DNA of 13,307 bases from Cellvibrionaceae bacterium (GCA_021151525.1 JAGKXD010000123.1:1-13307), one strand, 5' to 3'. Positions 1 through 6,363 are shown, counted from the stretch's first letter. A program made the numbers and translations. Notes: a model not told the origin generated them from the sequence alone.

Positions 1-90
1 GTGTATATTGAGCGTGGGGAAACCATAGTGGAAATTTATTTTGAGAATGGTGTAGTAAACCTTCTTAGGTTTAGAGCTTATTTCGATTAG
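1..90 (+). CDS. 3' end of an unidentified gene (partial)
   Basis: Frame 1 is open from the first base and ends at TAG 88-90, giving 29 residues that end in NLLRFRAYFD. The start lies outside the window. The composition (acidic and hydrophobic, no low complexity) is compatible with the end of a small globular protein. Position upstream of an rhs fragment would allow an immunity or other accessory gene, but nothing in 29 residues identifies it. It could also be a chance open frame. Confidence 0.4.
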   Translation: MYIERGETIVEIYFENGVVNLLRFRAYFD

Positions 91-201
91 CTCATAGGTT
101 GTGGTGAGCCTGCGAACCGAAACATTCGCAAATCACATTTCTGTTTGCGATTACGAAAAACCAATTAATGGTTTGCATGATTTATTTCGGTGGTTGCAGA
201 T

Positions 202-348
202 ATATGGACATGTTGGGGTTCATTCGCACCATCCATGGTGCTCACCCTGCGGGCAACCTTCAGCTGTGCAAAAATACGCCCCTGCATTTTTGTCGTTCCT
301 CAGCCTACGCGGCCCGCACCAACCTACAAGAGCGTGTAGGTTGGGTGC
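202..348. repeat. Intergenic palindromic repeat cluster (REP-like)
   Basis: This spacer carries several repeat signatures. Bases 202-217 (ATATGGACATGTTGGG) recur at 1894-1909, and the 36 bases 293-328 recur exactly at 1912-1947. A 16-bp palindrome lies at 226-241 (GCACCAT-CC-ATGGTGC). Bases 316-328 and 335-348 form a hairpin (GCACCAACCTACA with TGTAGGTTGGGTGC, one bulged G, 6-nt loop). The TGTAGGTTGGGTGC arm is of a type common in dispersed extragenic palindromes of gammaproteobacteria. An open frame spanning 101-502 covers these repeats and shows no protein-like character, so I treat 91-538 as non-coding. Confidence 0.7.
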
Positions 349-384
349 ATTGCTCAACAGATTTATGAGGCGTGATATTACTTC

Positions 385-419
385 AACCCCGGCGCACCCA
401 ATGCCGGGGTTTTATTTTC
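385..419 (+). terminator. Rho-independent terminator
   Basis: AACCCCGGC (385-393) pairs with GCCGGGGTT (403-411) around a 9-nt loop, followed by TTATTTT. This is a strong GC stem with a T-rich tail on the plus strand. It would end transcription arriving from the left, including from the partial gene at 1-90. Bases 420-538 hold nothing further that I recognise except the ribosome binding site of the next gene. Confidence 0.75.
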
Positions 420-538
420 TGCATTCCCCTGATTCACAAAAATACTGCCCGGCAATCCGTAAATTCCATCTTTTCTTTAACGCTGGCATCGGCCACAGCT
501 AGCCGCTAATATTGTCGGATACCTATCCGGAGCAGCTT

Positions 539-1231
539 ATGAACGTGATTGATACCACCACCATCAAACCCGACCGAGCGAAAGCAGTGATGCTCGCGCG
601 GCGTGAGCTATCCCTGTTCGTTTACGATGCGGTGCAATTAGAGGGAATTAATTTCACTCTGCCAGAGATTCAAACCCTGCTTGAGGGAATAACAGTTGGT
701 GGGCACGCGCTTTCTGATCAGCAAATTGCTGTCAATCAAGGTAATGCATGGCGCAAGCTTTTGGCCGATATCGAGCAAAAAAAATTTGTATTTTCGGCGG
801 CTTACGCGCAGCAATTACATGCCATCGCCGGAAAAGAGGAGGCACTGGCGTGGGGATGTTTTCGCACGGGTGGTGTGACCATTGCCGGTACCGACTACAT
901 GCCTCCTGCGCACACGCAATTAAACGACTTGTTTGCCCAGTTAGTAGATGAGCAGGCGCAGATTGGTGATATTTATGATCGCGCGATTTGGGTTTTTCTT
1001 ACCATGGCGCGCCAGCAATTTTTCTATGATGTAAATAAACGCATGGGCCGATTCATGATGAACGGCATTTTATTGGAGGCGGGTTATCCCGCAATCAATG
1101 TGCCGGTGAAACGCAAACTGGAATTTAACGAAGGCATGCTTGCGTTCTATCAATCAAACGAACCCGCGCAAATGAATCAATTTCTTCGCTCCTGCCTTGA
1201 CCCTCGCATAGTTGCAATTATGTCTGAGTAA
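539..1231 (+). CDS. Fic-fold protein with degenerate catalytic motif
   Basis: A 230-residue protein of the Fic/DOC superfamily, whose typical members transfer AMP or another phosphate-containing group to target proteins. Visible landmarks: a remnant of the N-terminal inhibitory helix at residues 31-36 (AVQLEG, keeping E35 and G36 but not the usual Ser/Thr four residues earlier); a target-docking flap around 117-124 (GTDYMPPA); and the Fic core at 160-171 (QFFYDVNKRMGR). The canonical motif is HPFxDGN(G/K)RxxR, so here the catalytic His is Gln160 and the first Gly is Val165, while D164, N166, R168 and R171 remain. The start is ATG 539, with GGAG at 529-532 and a 6-nt gap; an upstream in-frame TTG at 512 has no such site. 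Canonical adenylylation is unlikely. It may be inactive, regulatory or altered in chemistry. Confidence 0.75.
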   Translation: MNVIDTTTIKPDRAKAVMLARRELSLFVYDAVQLEGINFTLPEIQTLLEGITVGGHALSDQQIAVNQGNAWRKLLADIEQKKFVFSAAYAQQLHAIAGKEEALAWGCFRTGGVTIAGTDYMPPAHTQLNDLFAQLVDEQAQIGDIYDRAIWVFLTMARQQFFYDVNKRMGRFMMNGILLEAGYPAINVPVKRKLEFNEGMLAFYQSNEPAQMNQFLRSCLDPRIVAIMSE

Positions 1232-1338
1232 TTTTCACAGCAGCATTTTTTGCGCTGCAAACTAATGGCGCTCGCGCGAACGCCGTTACCAGCAATGGAA
1301 CGGCCCGCAGGGCGAGTCTCAGGGATGAGACGAGTAGA

Positions 1339-1950
1339 GGAAGAGTCTACGACCCGGAACTGGGAAGATTCCTGAATGCGGATCCCTTTGTGCAAGCGCC
1401 CTACAATACGCAGAGCTACAACCGTTATTCCTCTGTATTCAACAACCCGCTAAGTTTTACGGATCCGAGTGGGTATGAGTGCTACAACGTAAATGTCGGT
1501 AGCCAGACTGCTGGTGGTGCAGAAGGTAGCAACGGACTTCAGTATCATTCACAGAGTCAGACGATTGCTACAAATGGAAGTTTGTGTGGCCAGGATGCGT
1601 TTAATTTTTCATTTGATTGGCAGAATCAACAAGATCGACAAAATAATTGGAATTAAATTATCCAGAACTTCCAAGTTTCCTACACAAGCTTGCAATCTGG
1701 CCAGTTATGCAACTGGCCTTGCGATACCACTAGAAATAGCGCGCATCAAATTAATGTGCATTCAACACAGGCTAAAGCGATCGAAAATTTAGAGAAAAAT
1801 GGATATGCTAAAAATTTCTCAAAGGACGGAACTGTCACCATCATGTCTAATGGAGAAAAGACATATCGCTTTTACCCTCAAGCTACTGGCAGAATATGGA
1901 CATGTTGGGATTCGTTCCTCAGCCTACGCGGCCCGCACCAACCTACATAA
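1339..1950 (+). pseudogene. Orphan rhs C-terminal tip with in-frame stop
   Basis: The frame encodes the end of an RHS-repeat core (YDPELGRFLNADPF, then NRYSSVFNNPLSFTDPSGY), the boundary after which Rhs proteins carry variable C-terminal toxin tips. No RHS barrel precedes it: the frame is open only from 1228, and bases before about 1339 do not look like Rhs. After the core the tip runs 60 residues to TAA 1654-1656, then continues in the same frame (KAIENLEKNGYAKNF, DGTVTIMSNGEKTYRFYP) until TAA 1948-1950. The last about 18 residues are encoded by the palindromic repeat at 1894-1947, so the original end seems lost. It is probably a displaced, decayed rhs tip of the kind left by rhs-tip exchange. 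I cannot name the toxin family. Confidence 0.75.
1894..1947. repeat. Second copy of palindromic repeat
   Basis: ATATGGACATGTTGGG (1894-1909) followed by 36 bases (1912-1947) identical to 293-328. Compared with the first copy, about 70 bases between the two conserved blocks are absent. The unit begins TGTTGGG and ends CCAACCTACA, so its ends are inverted relative to each other, as in dispersed palindromic units. It fuses to the open frame of the rhs tip and supplies that frame's stop region. Confidence 0.75.
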
Positions 1951-1952
1951 AT

Positions 1953-1988
1953 AAAAAGCCCGACCAGAAAAATCTGATCGGGCTTTTT
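1953..1988. terminator. Bidirectional rho-independent terminator
   Basis: AAAAAGCCCGA (1953-1963) pairs with TCGGGCTTTTT (1978-1988), with an inner CAG/CTG pairing (1965-1967 with 1974-1976). Both strands end in a T5 run, so it can serve the rhs remnant from the left and the minus-strand secreted-protein gene from the right, whose stop is just beyond at 1996. Confidence 0.85.
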
Positions 1989-1995
1989 AATCTAA

Positions 1996-2529
1996 TCAAT
2001 TAAGAGCGTTATTTCTTTTTCTCTCCTGTACACCCCTTTTCGCCTTCCGCCAATTTTTCCAACCGAATGGCATAGATTTAATCATGTTGTTGATGGAAAC
2101 ATTTGCCAGGCACGGGTAGTCGCAGCTCATGCCAACTTTTACATCTTTATCCGGCTTTACATCCACTTTCATATCAATTGTGAGTGATGCGGAATCTTTA
2201 AATTTGGATAAATCAATAGCTTCGCCTGCTATCACAAAACTGCCGACAACTTTTTTTCGTGGTGACCATTTAATTTGAATCGCATCGCTCTTGTCTTTGA
2301 AGTCGGTAGGTGAAACTTCAATTTTCCCTCCCGCTGATTTTCCTTCGCGGCCAGTGAGGTTGGTATTCCAATCGGTGGGGTCGCCTAGCGCGATGCTGCG
2401 TTGGACTAATTCACCTTTATACAGATACACATGGTTGGGGTTGATTGATTGCGCCTGGCTAAGTGGTGCTAATAAAGCAGATGCAAACACCGCAGCAGAA
2501 ACAAAAGGGCTGATTAAATATCGACACAT
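1996..2529 (-). CDS. Secreted protein like the ExoP C-terminal domain of GH3 enzymes
   Basis: A 177-residue protein with a Sec signal peptide (residues 1-26, hydrophobic core then LSQAQS). The mature part resembles the galactose-binding-like domain at the C-terminus of ExoP-type GH3 beta-glucosidases: GDPTDWNTNLTG, then KIEV, AIQIKW, IDLSKFKDSASLTIDMKVDV and VGMSCDYPCLANVSI, with the paired cysteines of VxxGMxCxYPC. No glycosidase domain is present, so this is a free-standing module, perhaps a carbohydrate-binding or accessory protein outside the cytoplasmic membrane. The family pattern continues W-K-x-L...C after the MPFGW position, but here the reading ends in the basic, unpatterned WRKAKRGVQERKRNNALN. 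One extra A in the A5 run at 2054-2058 would restore WKKLA and a later Cys, so a frameshift is possible. Start ATG 2527-2529 has GAGAGA upstream. Family assignment is from memory of the domain pattern. Confidence 0.65.
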   Translation of the reverse strand: MCRYLISPFVSAAVFASALLAPLSQAQSINPNHVYLYKGELVQRSIALGDPTDWNTNLTGREGKSAGGKIEVSPTDFKDKSDAIQIKWSPRKKVVGSFVIAGEAIDLSKFKDSASLTIDMKVDVKPDKDVKVGMSCDYPCLANVSINNMIKSMPFGWKNWRKAKRGVQERKRNNALN

Positions 2530-2837
2530 AGGTAAATCTCTCAGGAATTATTATGGGGGCGCTGAAATAGGATATTTCGCGGCGAGAGGAATATTCATTC
2601 GGGTGCGATAAATGTCAATTTTTAGATAAAAAATTGTTCTTATTGGTTGCTTGTTGGTCTTATTAATATGGTTATTTTTCAGGGGGCAATAAATTGGCGA
2701 GTTGATTAGACCTGACATATATCTCCAATAAAAGCGAGATAATTATGGGATATAGCAAGGGAAACAGGGATTTATTGGGATAGGATTCTGGAAAAGCTTT
2801 CCATTCTGTGCAAAAGAAGGCCGACCCGGTTTGAAGG
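2530..2837. other. Intergenic region with probable host/prophage junction
   Basis: 308 AT-rich bases lie between the host gene start and the last phage gene, with no convincing gene. The left phage end should be here. One candidate is TGTCAATTTTTAGATAA from 2613: Mu-class elements end in 5'-TG, and bases 2616-2623 and 2629-2636 form an inverted repeat (CAATTTTT/AAAAATTG). The exact end cannot be fixed without the other end of the element or an uninterrupted relative. Confidence 0.4.
2687..2745 (+). repeat. Two direct repeats, possible transposase-binding sites
   Basis: Two copies of CAATAAA-n-GCGAG-n3-ATTA: 2687-2708 (CAATAAATTGGCGAGTTGATTA, shown here by its parts CAATAAA, GCGAG and ATTA) and 2726-2745 (CAATAAAAGCGAGATAATTA), whose starts are 39 bp apart and which differ by a 2-base gap. 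The core CAATAA also occurs inverted at 2640-2645 and 2771-2777. Mu-type phages carry several transposase-binding sites just inside each end, and this position is right for the left end. The AT-rich context makes chance similarity possible. Confidence 0.35.
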
Positions 2838-2853
2838 TTAAAATAGGGTCGGC
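2820..2853 (-). terminator. Terminator at end of the early operon
   Basis: GCCGACCC (2820-2827) pairs with GGGTCGGC (2846-2853). Read on the minus strand the stem is followed by CTTCTTTTG. The hairpin overlaps the last codons and stop (2838-2840) of the Mor gene, so it closes the long minus-strand transcript. The T-tract is interrupted, so termination may be incomplete. Confidence 0.6.
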
Positions 2854-3185
2854 TGACGCTCATCCACGTAGTGCTTGCGGGCACGGGCAATTACCTTATA
2901 GATGGCTCTGGTAGACATCTTATACTGCTTGGCCAACTCCCAGTGGTTGGTACCCTTAAACTGCTCGTAAATCTCCATGTCGCGCTTGGTGAGTGTGAAC
3001 TTCACATCCTTGGGGAAGTTCATTTGATGGCCACCCCATTGCTCTGCCAAATGATCCGCGAGCATCCAGCCCATCTGCTCAGCAGCGTCATCTGGCAGGT
3101 TAAAGTCCTTGCCGAACTCAGCTACACGCAAGGCGATGTCCGACAAAAGCTCATGGCGTAGGCTCGCCATCTGTGACTCTTTCAT
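2838..3185 (-). CDS. mor: Mor-family middle transcription activator
   Basis: 115 residues of the Mor/C family. In phage Mu, Mor binds the middle promoter and recruits RNA polymerase; its product C then activates late genes. The N-terminal half (LPDDAAEQMGWMLADHLAEQWGG, then MNFPKD) matches the dimerisation part, and the C-terminal half (LAKQYKMSTRAIYKVIARARK) is the helix-turn-helix. The chosen start is ATG 3185, which overlaps the upstream stop as ATGA and has AGGAG 7 nt before it. It is the last gene of the early array and directly adjoins the presumed phage end, so its target promoters must lie elsewhere, probably right of this window. Confidence 0.85.
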   Translation of the reverse strand: MKESQMASLRHELLSDIALRVAEFGKDFNLPDDAAEQMGWMLADHLAEQWGGHQMNFPKDVKFTLTKRDMEIYEQFKGTNHWELAKQYKMSTRAIYKVIARARKHYVDERQPTLF

Positions 3186-3637
3186 ACCTTGACTCCTGCG
3201 CGTTTGGCCCATTGCTTCAGGCGCTCAATAACTTGGCTGGCCTGATCGCTGCTCAACCATTGAAGCGCCTCAACCCTGGTGCAATTGGCTACGAACTTGG
3301 CCAGTGCCTGCTCGCTGCCATCCCGCACTACACCGGCAGTGTGCAAGCGAAGCCATAAGTGGCGGATGAGGCGGCTTTGCGGGTCATCCGCCATCTTTGC
3401 GGCTGGTTTTGCAGTCACATTTTTGTTTTTTGGAACGACCTTAAACCCCTTATTCTTAAGCTGTTCCAAAACCAGTTCCAGCTTTGGAACGGCTAACTTG
3501 GAGGTGCTGGTTGCTCCTTCCAATTCAGGAATATTGGCGAGCATTTGGCGATAGCTCTCCTCATCCATCCCCAGCTCATTGCGCGCAACATGGATGAGCG
3601 TTATGAGCTTTTTGCGGCGATCAGTTGTTTTGCTCAT
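3182..3637 (-). CDS. gemA: GemA-like regulatory protein (Mu gp16, DUF1018)
   Basis: 151 residues matching the GemA/gp16 family of Mu-like phages, which in Mu affects host gene expression and DNA supercoiling. Family marks are the N-terminal KKLITLIHVARNELGMDEESYR motif (described here by its key parts LIHVA and LGMDEE-YR), an Ala/Lys-rich linker near residues 72-86, and a C-terminal helical domain around SRLIRHLWLRLHTAGVVRDGS. Start ATG 3637 is preferred over an in-frame TTG two codons upstream; AAGG lies 9 nt before it. The 5' end overlaps the preceding gene by 17 bases, and the 3' end overlaps mor by 4, so translation is probably coupled. Confidence 0.85.
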   Translation of the reverse strand: MSKTTDRRKKLITLIHVARNELGMDEESYRQMLANIPELEGATSTSKLAVPKLELVLEQLKNKGFKVVPKNKNVTAKPAAKMADDPQSRLIRHLWLRLHTAGVVRDGSEQALAKFVANCTRVEALQWLSSDQASQVIERLKQWAKRAGVKV

Positions 3638-4142
3638 GTTCAATCACCTTGTCTGTATTCGCCCAGGAGCGATCAGTCAGATCCTGAGTCAACGAGTTTC
3701 TATGAGTCGGTGTAGAGGCTATCTGCTGGCGGTTTTGCCAGCGGTAGCGCACATGCTGAATAAAACGAGTATTCCAGGTGTTGCTGATATCGCCACGATC
3801 CACCCAGTACAAAACAAACTCGGGTAATTGCTGCTGGGCGAATTCCTTTGTAATTCCGTTGCGCGTGAGAATATCGAACGCACGCTCTAGCGGTTGCCAT
3901 GTGCTAAACATCACATGCATGGCTTGCCCTTGAGCAACCTGGACTTCATGGCGGCGCCACTCATGTATTACATGTTTGAGGAACTTTGAATTCCACGCGT
4001 GATGGCGAATGGCGCGCTCTTGCCAATAGATACGAAACTCCAACACCTGAGCGAGTGCAAACTCACGTGGAATTCCGTTTTGCTCGAGCAATTGCAAAGT
4101 CACATCGCTTGGCTGCCAATCAATGGGTATTATTTGCTTCAC
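3621..4142 (-). CDS. Protein with two tandem DnaT-type DNA-binding domains
   Basis: 173 residues made of two similar units, about 7-66 and 79-139. Both follow the pattern W-x-P-x(5)-L-x(3)-GI-x-x-EFA-x(4)-x-EF-x-x-YW-x(9)-WN-x-x-F-x-x-HV, which is the ssDNA-binding domain of the primosomal protein DnaT. In Escherichia coli, DnaT helps load the replicative helicase after PriA. Mu replication depends on the host PriA-PriB-DnaT restart pathway, so a phage DnaT-like protein could help assemble the replisome on strand-transfer products; that role is inference. The start is GTG 4142, overlapping the stop of the lipoprotein gene (GTGA). The C-terminal 35 residues are hydrophilic and unassigned. Confidence 0.75.
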   Translation of the reverse strand: MKQIIPIDWQPSDVTLQLLEQNGIPREFALAQVLEFRIYWQERAIRHHAWNSKFLKHVIHEWRRHEVQVAQGQAMHVMFSTWQPLERAFDILTRNGITKEFAQQQLPEFVLYWVDRGDISNTWNTRFIQHVRYRWQNRQQIASTPTHRNSLTQDLTDRSWANTDKVIEHEQNN

Positions 4143-4312
4143 TTCCCAGGCTCTCTTTTCTCACAAAGAAATTTATATTCATCCGGTTCACAGAGTGGGT
4201 CACCAGGGCAGAGCCAAGTTTCACCGCATGGTTCGGGGGTTGAATAACCGCCGTGCCTTTCTTCGTTCGCTGCACAACCGCTGAGTAACACTATTAATAA
4301 AACAAAACGCAT
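4139..4312 (-). CDS. Small cysteine-rich lipoprotein
   Basis: A 57-residue gene fills the gap between its neighbours. A short basic start (MR) is followed by a hydrophobic stretch FVLLIVLL and a lipobox LLSGC with the acceptor Cys at 13, so the mature product should be a lipid-anchored peptide of about 45 residues. Four more cysteines (29, 35, 41, 50) sit in a TWLCPGDPLCEPDEYKFLC-type context and could form two disulfides in the periplasm. A perfect AGGAGG (4318-4323) lies 5 nt before ATG 4310-4312, and the 3' end overlaps the next gene by 4 bases, both strong signs of expression. A lipoprotein in a Mu-like early operon suggests superinfection exclusion or an envelope role. It might also be an Rz1-like spanin part, but no Rz partner is visible and it is not proline-rich enough. 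Confidence 0.8.
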   Translation of the reverse strand: MRFVLLIVLLSGCAANEERHGGYSTPEPCGETWLCPGDPLCEPDEYKFLCEKREPGK

Positions 4313-4324
4313 AGCTGCCTCCTT

Positions 4325-4546
4325 TTATCTGCCGTTTACAAAGCGATTGCGCGTCGCAAAGAATTGAGCACATTCAGCGCAGTGTTCGGTACCGGCGATC
4401 AATTCGCGGCGGGCAGGTTCAATAGGCTCACCACATTCAGCACAATCAATTGGCCGGACTGTTACAACAGCTTGAGCACGATTAGCCAAGGCACGTGCAA
4501 CAGCTTCATCGGCCAATTTGTTTGCTACATCTACATCATCACTCAC
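4325..4546 (-). CDS. TraR/DksA-type C4 zinc-finger protein
   Basis: 73 residues with a C35-x2-C38...C56-x2-C59 zinc finger in the context CAECGEPIEPARRELIAGTE, the characteristic DksA/TraR C4 signature. Small phage and plasmid TraR proteins bind the RNA polymerase secondary channel and mimic DksA with ppGpp; a coiled N-terminal helix (residues 1-28 here) reaches the active site. This gene therefore may retune host transcription. The start is GTG 4544-4546, sharing one base with the upstream TAG, with AAGGAG 8 nt before. Confidence 0.8.
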   Translation of the reverse strand: MSDDVDVANKLADEAVARALANRAQAVVTVRPIDCAECGEPIEPARRELIAGTEHCAECAQFFATRNRFVNGR

Positions 4547-5253
4547 TAAACAGCTCCTTGATGCGTTATTGCTGTACGTTTATCTGCGCCAACGCCTTGG
4601 TTAAACACAACATTGCGACCATCGCGACGGCCTTGACTGTAAGAATGCTGATCGTTTTGCCGAACCTTGTCCGTACGGCTTATTGCTTTACCGGTCTGCA
4701 AGTCGGGATGTCGCTCCTGCTTCCAGCGTTGAATTAATGCGTTACGTTCGGGGCTAATTTGTTGGTGCGTAATTTTGCAGTACACCGACTCAATCCAGCC
4801 TTCGGCGTAGAGATCTCCACGCTTAATCAGTGTGGTGCGCTTTAACCGCTTGCTTTGGGTTTCCAAAAAATCGGAGCGCCCTTTTTTAAGCTGGCGGAGC
4901 AGTACTGCGTAAGCGTATTGAGCAACTACTGGTGCGCTATCAAAACCGATGAATTCAACGCGCGATTTGTACGTTGATTCAAGAGGCCCTCGCGTTGCTT
5001 TATAAATTGCCTCGACGCCAAACGCCAAACCGATCAGATTTATCAACATGGCAATCCAGCGTGGTGGTGTTTTACCTGCACCTGCATCAACATCACTGCA
5101 ATTAATTTCACTCAACTCCAATGTTTCACTGCTGACGTTGTATTTTTCCATCAATGCTTGAGCTTGACGCAATGCGATTGCTGCTTCGTTGGCGTTATCA
5201 GATTTGGATAACGCCAAACACTTTTTAATTTTCTCTAGGACTTTCTGATCCAC
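4546..5253 (-). CDS. DUF2786 family protein
   Basis: 235 residues. The N-terminal 40 residues (KVLEKIKKCLALSKSDNANEAA, then ALRQAQALMEKYNV) carry the DUF2786 pattern found in many phage proteins. The middle (about 65-180) has a hydrophobic stretch PPRWIAMLINLIGLAFGVEAI and a basic region; the C-terminus is rich in Gln, Arg and Gly (SYSQGRRDGRNVVFNQG). The biochemical function of the family is not established. GTG 5253 is chosen over an open frame reaching 5343, because it lies one base after the upstream stop with GGGGG 7 nt before it, and the DUF2786 pattern begins there. Confidence 0.7.
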   Translation of the reverse strand: MDQKVLEKIKKCLALSKSDNANEAAIALRQAQALMEKYNVSSETLELSEINCSDVDAGAGKTPPRWIAMLINLIGLAFGVEAIYKATRGPLESTYKSRVEFIGFDSAPVVAQYAYAVLLRQLKKGRSDFLETQSKRLKRTTLIKRGDLYAEGWIESVYCKITHQQISPERNALIQRWKQERHPDLQTGKAISRTDKVRQNDQHSYSQGRRDGRNVVFNQGVGADKRTAITHQGAV

Positions 5254-5254
5254 C

Positions 5255-5866
5255 TCAAACCCCCGCAATATCCAAAGGAACTTGTCTGTAGCTTTCGCTG
5301 TTGCCGATACGCTCATAAACTCGCACATAGGTTTTGGAGCCAATCACTTGCAGTGAATCCGCGATAGCATCCATAGCGCGTTTCCAGCGCTCATCGGCGA
5401 TGTTATGGCGACGTAGCGCCAATACACGATTCGTGCGTAGCTCGCCGTTACGATCCGTGCGGAACGCATCATTAACCAGCGCAACCAGCCCGGGGTGGGC
5501 ACCATTGCTCCATTCGCGCAGGCATTCATCAATCAGTGCTTTAGCTGCCTGCAAGCGCTCATCAAAATTCACGTTATCAGCATTGGAGCGGATGATTTTG
5601 TATTTACCATCAAAGCTGGTCAGGGACACATTCCCCTTGTTGCCGCCCCATTTGGTTTGATATTGCTCCAGTGATAAATCCACAAACGCCTCTATATCAC
5701 CGAATATTTCAGCCTTAAGTGTTACGAGCTGTTGATGCAGTGCTTTTGCTTTTTCAACAACATCCATCACCACCTGGTCGCGAACTAAATCGACTGGTTT
5801 AATGGTGTCAACTTTTACGAGGTCACCACGCGCATTCTCGCGATAACCTTCCGGTACCTGTTCCAT
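5255..5866 (-). CDS. DUF3164 family protein
   Basis: 203 residues matching the DUF3164 family, found almost only in Mu-like early regions. It begins with VPEGYRENARGDLVKVDTIK, a typical start in which a short Gly-Tyr segment is followed by a conserved helix, and contains the WGGNKGNVSLTSFDGKYKI core and a C-terminal SKTYVRVYER segment. The role is unknown; its place between the transposition genes and gemA suggests DNA binding or replication support. ATG 5866 has GGAGG 5 nt upstream and lies 2 nt after the preceding stop; the 24 residues of open frame before it are rejected. Confidence 0.8.
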   Translation of the reverse strand: MEQVPEGYRENARGDLVKVDTIKPVDLVRDQVVMDVVEKAKALHQQLVTLKAEIFGDIEAFVDLSLEQYQTKWGGNKGNVSLTSFDGKYKIIRSNADNVNFDERLQAAKALIDECLREWSNGAHPGLVALVNDAFRTDRNGELRTNRVLALRRHNIADERWKRAMDAIADSLQVIGSKTYVRVYERIGNSESYRQVPLDIAGV

Positions 5867-5868
5867 AC

Positions 5869-6072
5869 CTACCTCCGTTGGTCTTTTACTTGAGTGGTTA
5901 GGCTCAGCGCGCCAGCCACTCGGCTGGCGTGTGAGCATTCGTCTTGCATCGCGCGGATAGCTGCGCGTGCCTTGGAAAAATCCATTGCCCGAATTGCAGC
6001 ACGGACTTTATCCAATTGGTTGTCGAGCGACGTAACCGCAGCATCAATGTCTGCTTTTGTGTAACCGCTCAT
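5869..6072 (-). CDS. Small helical protein of unknown function
   Basis: 67 residues, not recognised. It is predicted helical, with an internal repeat RAAIRAMDFSKARAAIRAM in which AAIRAM occurs twice 13 residues apart, suggesting a short helical hairpin or dimer. ATG 6070-6072 follows directly on the upstream TAA, and the stop is 2 nt from the DUF3164 start, so it lies in a tightly packed operon and is probably real. Confidence 0.65.
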   Translation of the reverse strand: MSGYTKADIDAAVTSLDNQLDKVRAAIRAMDFSKARAAIRAMQDECSHASRVAGALSLTTQVKDQRR

Positions 6073-6363
6073 TTAATGCACCTGCTTCGCAATTGTTTGC
6101 GCGTCAAAACAAGGTTCAAGCCAGCGCACCAGTACGCCACATATGTCCTTCTGATAAACGAAGTGCAGTGAACCTTTGTGATAAGTTGAGCCACACGCTC
6201 GGCCACACAGCTTTTTGGTTTTCGGTGTGTAAGCGATAGAAACAAACGCAGCATTTTTGTTGATGCTAATCTGCAAAATCTCATGGCCAGCTTCAGATAG
6301 CACTTGCGTACAGCCAGCAACAGAAAGTGCAAGCTGTGCATAATTGCAAAGGTGGTGAGCCAT
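6073..6363 (-). CDS. Small cysteine-containing protein of unknown function
   Basis: 96 residues, not recognised. It has an N-terminal helix (YAQLALSVAGCTQVL), then beta-like segments ending with KLCGRACGSTYHKG and a final helix; three of its five cysteines are at CGRAC and LEPC, but no clear zinc-finger spacing is visible. ATG 6361-6363 overlaps the ATPase stop as TGATG with GAGG 7 nt upstream; a GTG three bases earlier is possible. Placement right after the ATPase suggests a transposition or replication accessory. Confidence 0.65.
   Translation of the reverse strand: MAHHLCNYAQLALSVAGCTQVLSEAGHEILQISINKNAAFVSIAYTPKTKKLCGRACGSTYHKGSLHFVYQKDICGVLVRWLEPCFDAQTIAKQVH

Noticed and set aside
101..502. 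Open frame of 133 residues on the plus strand
   Set aside because: It spans a palindrome, a hairpin and a terminator, parts of which recur at 1894-1947; its composition is not protein-like and it has no ribosome binding site.
2291..2611. Plus-strand open frame of 106 residues
   Set aside because: It is antisense to the secreted-protein gene, which has a signal peptide and recognisable domain pattern.
2672..2890. Minus-strand open frame of 72 residues
   Set aside because: It overlaps the end of mor and the terminator, has no ribosome binding site, and covers the presumed phage end repeats.
3430..3500. Repeated GGAAC/GTTCC groups in the gemA gene
   Set aside because: They occur in codons of the Lys/Ala-rich linker and following helix without regular spacing, so they look like coding coincidence.
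4139..4312. The lipoprotein as an Rz1-type spanin
   Set aside because: Rz1 genes lie inside or beside an Rz gene with a coiled coil and lie in lysis regions; neither is present, and the mature peptide is cysteine-rich rather than proline-rich.
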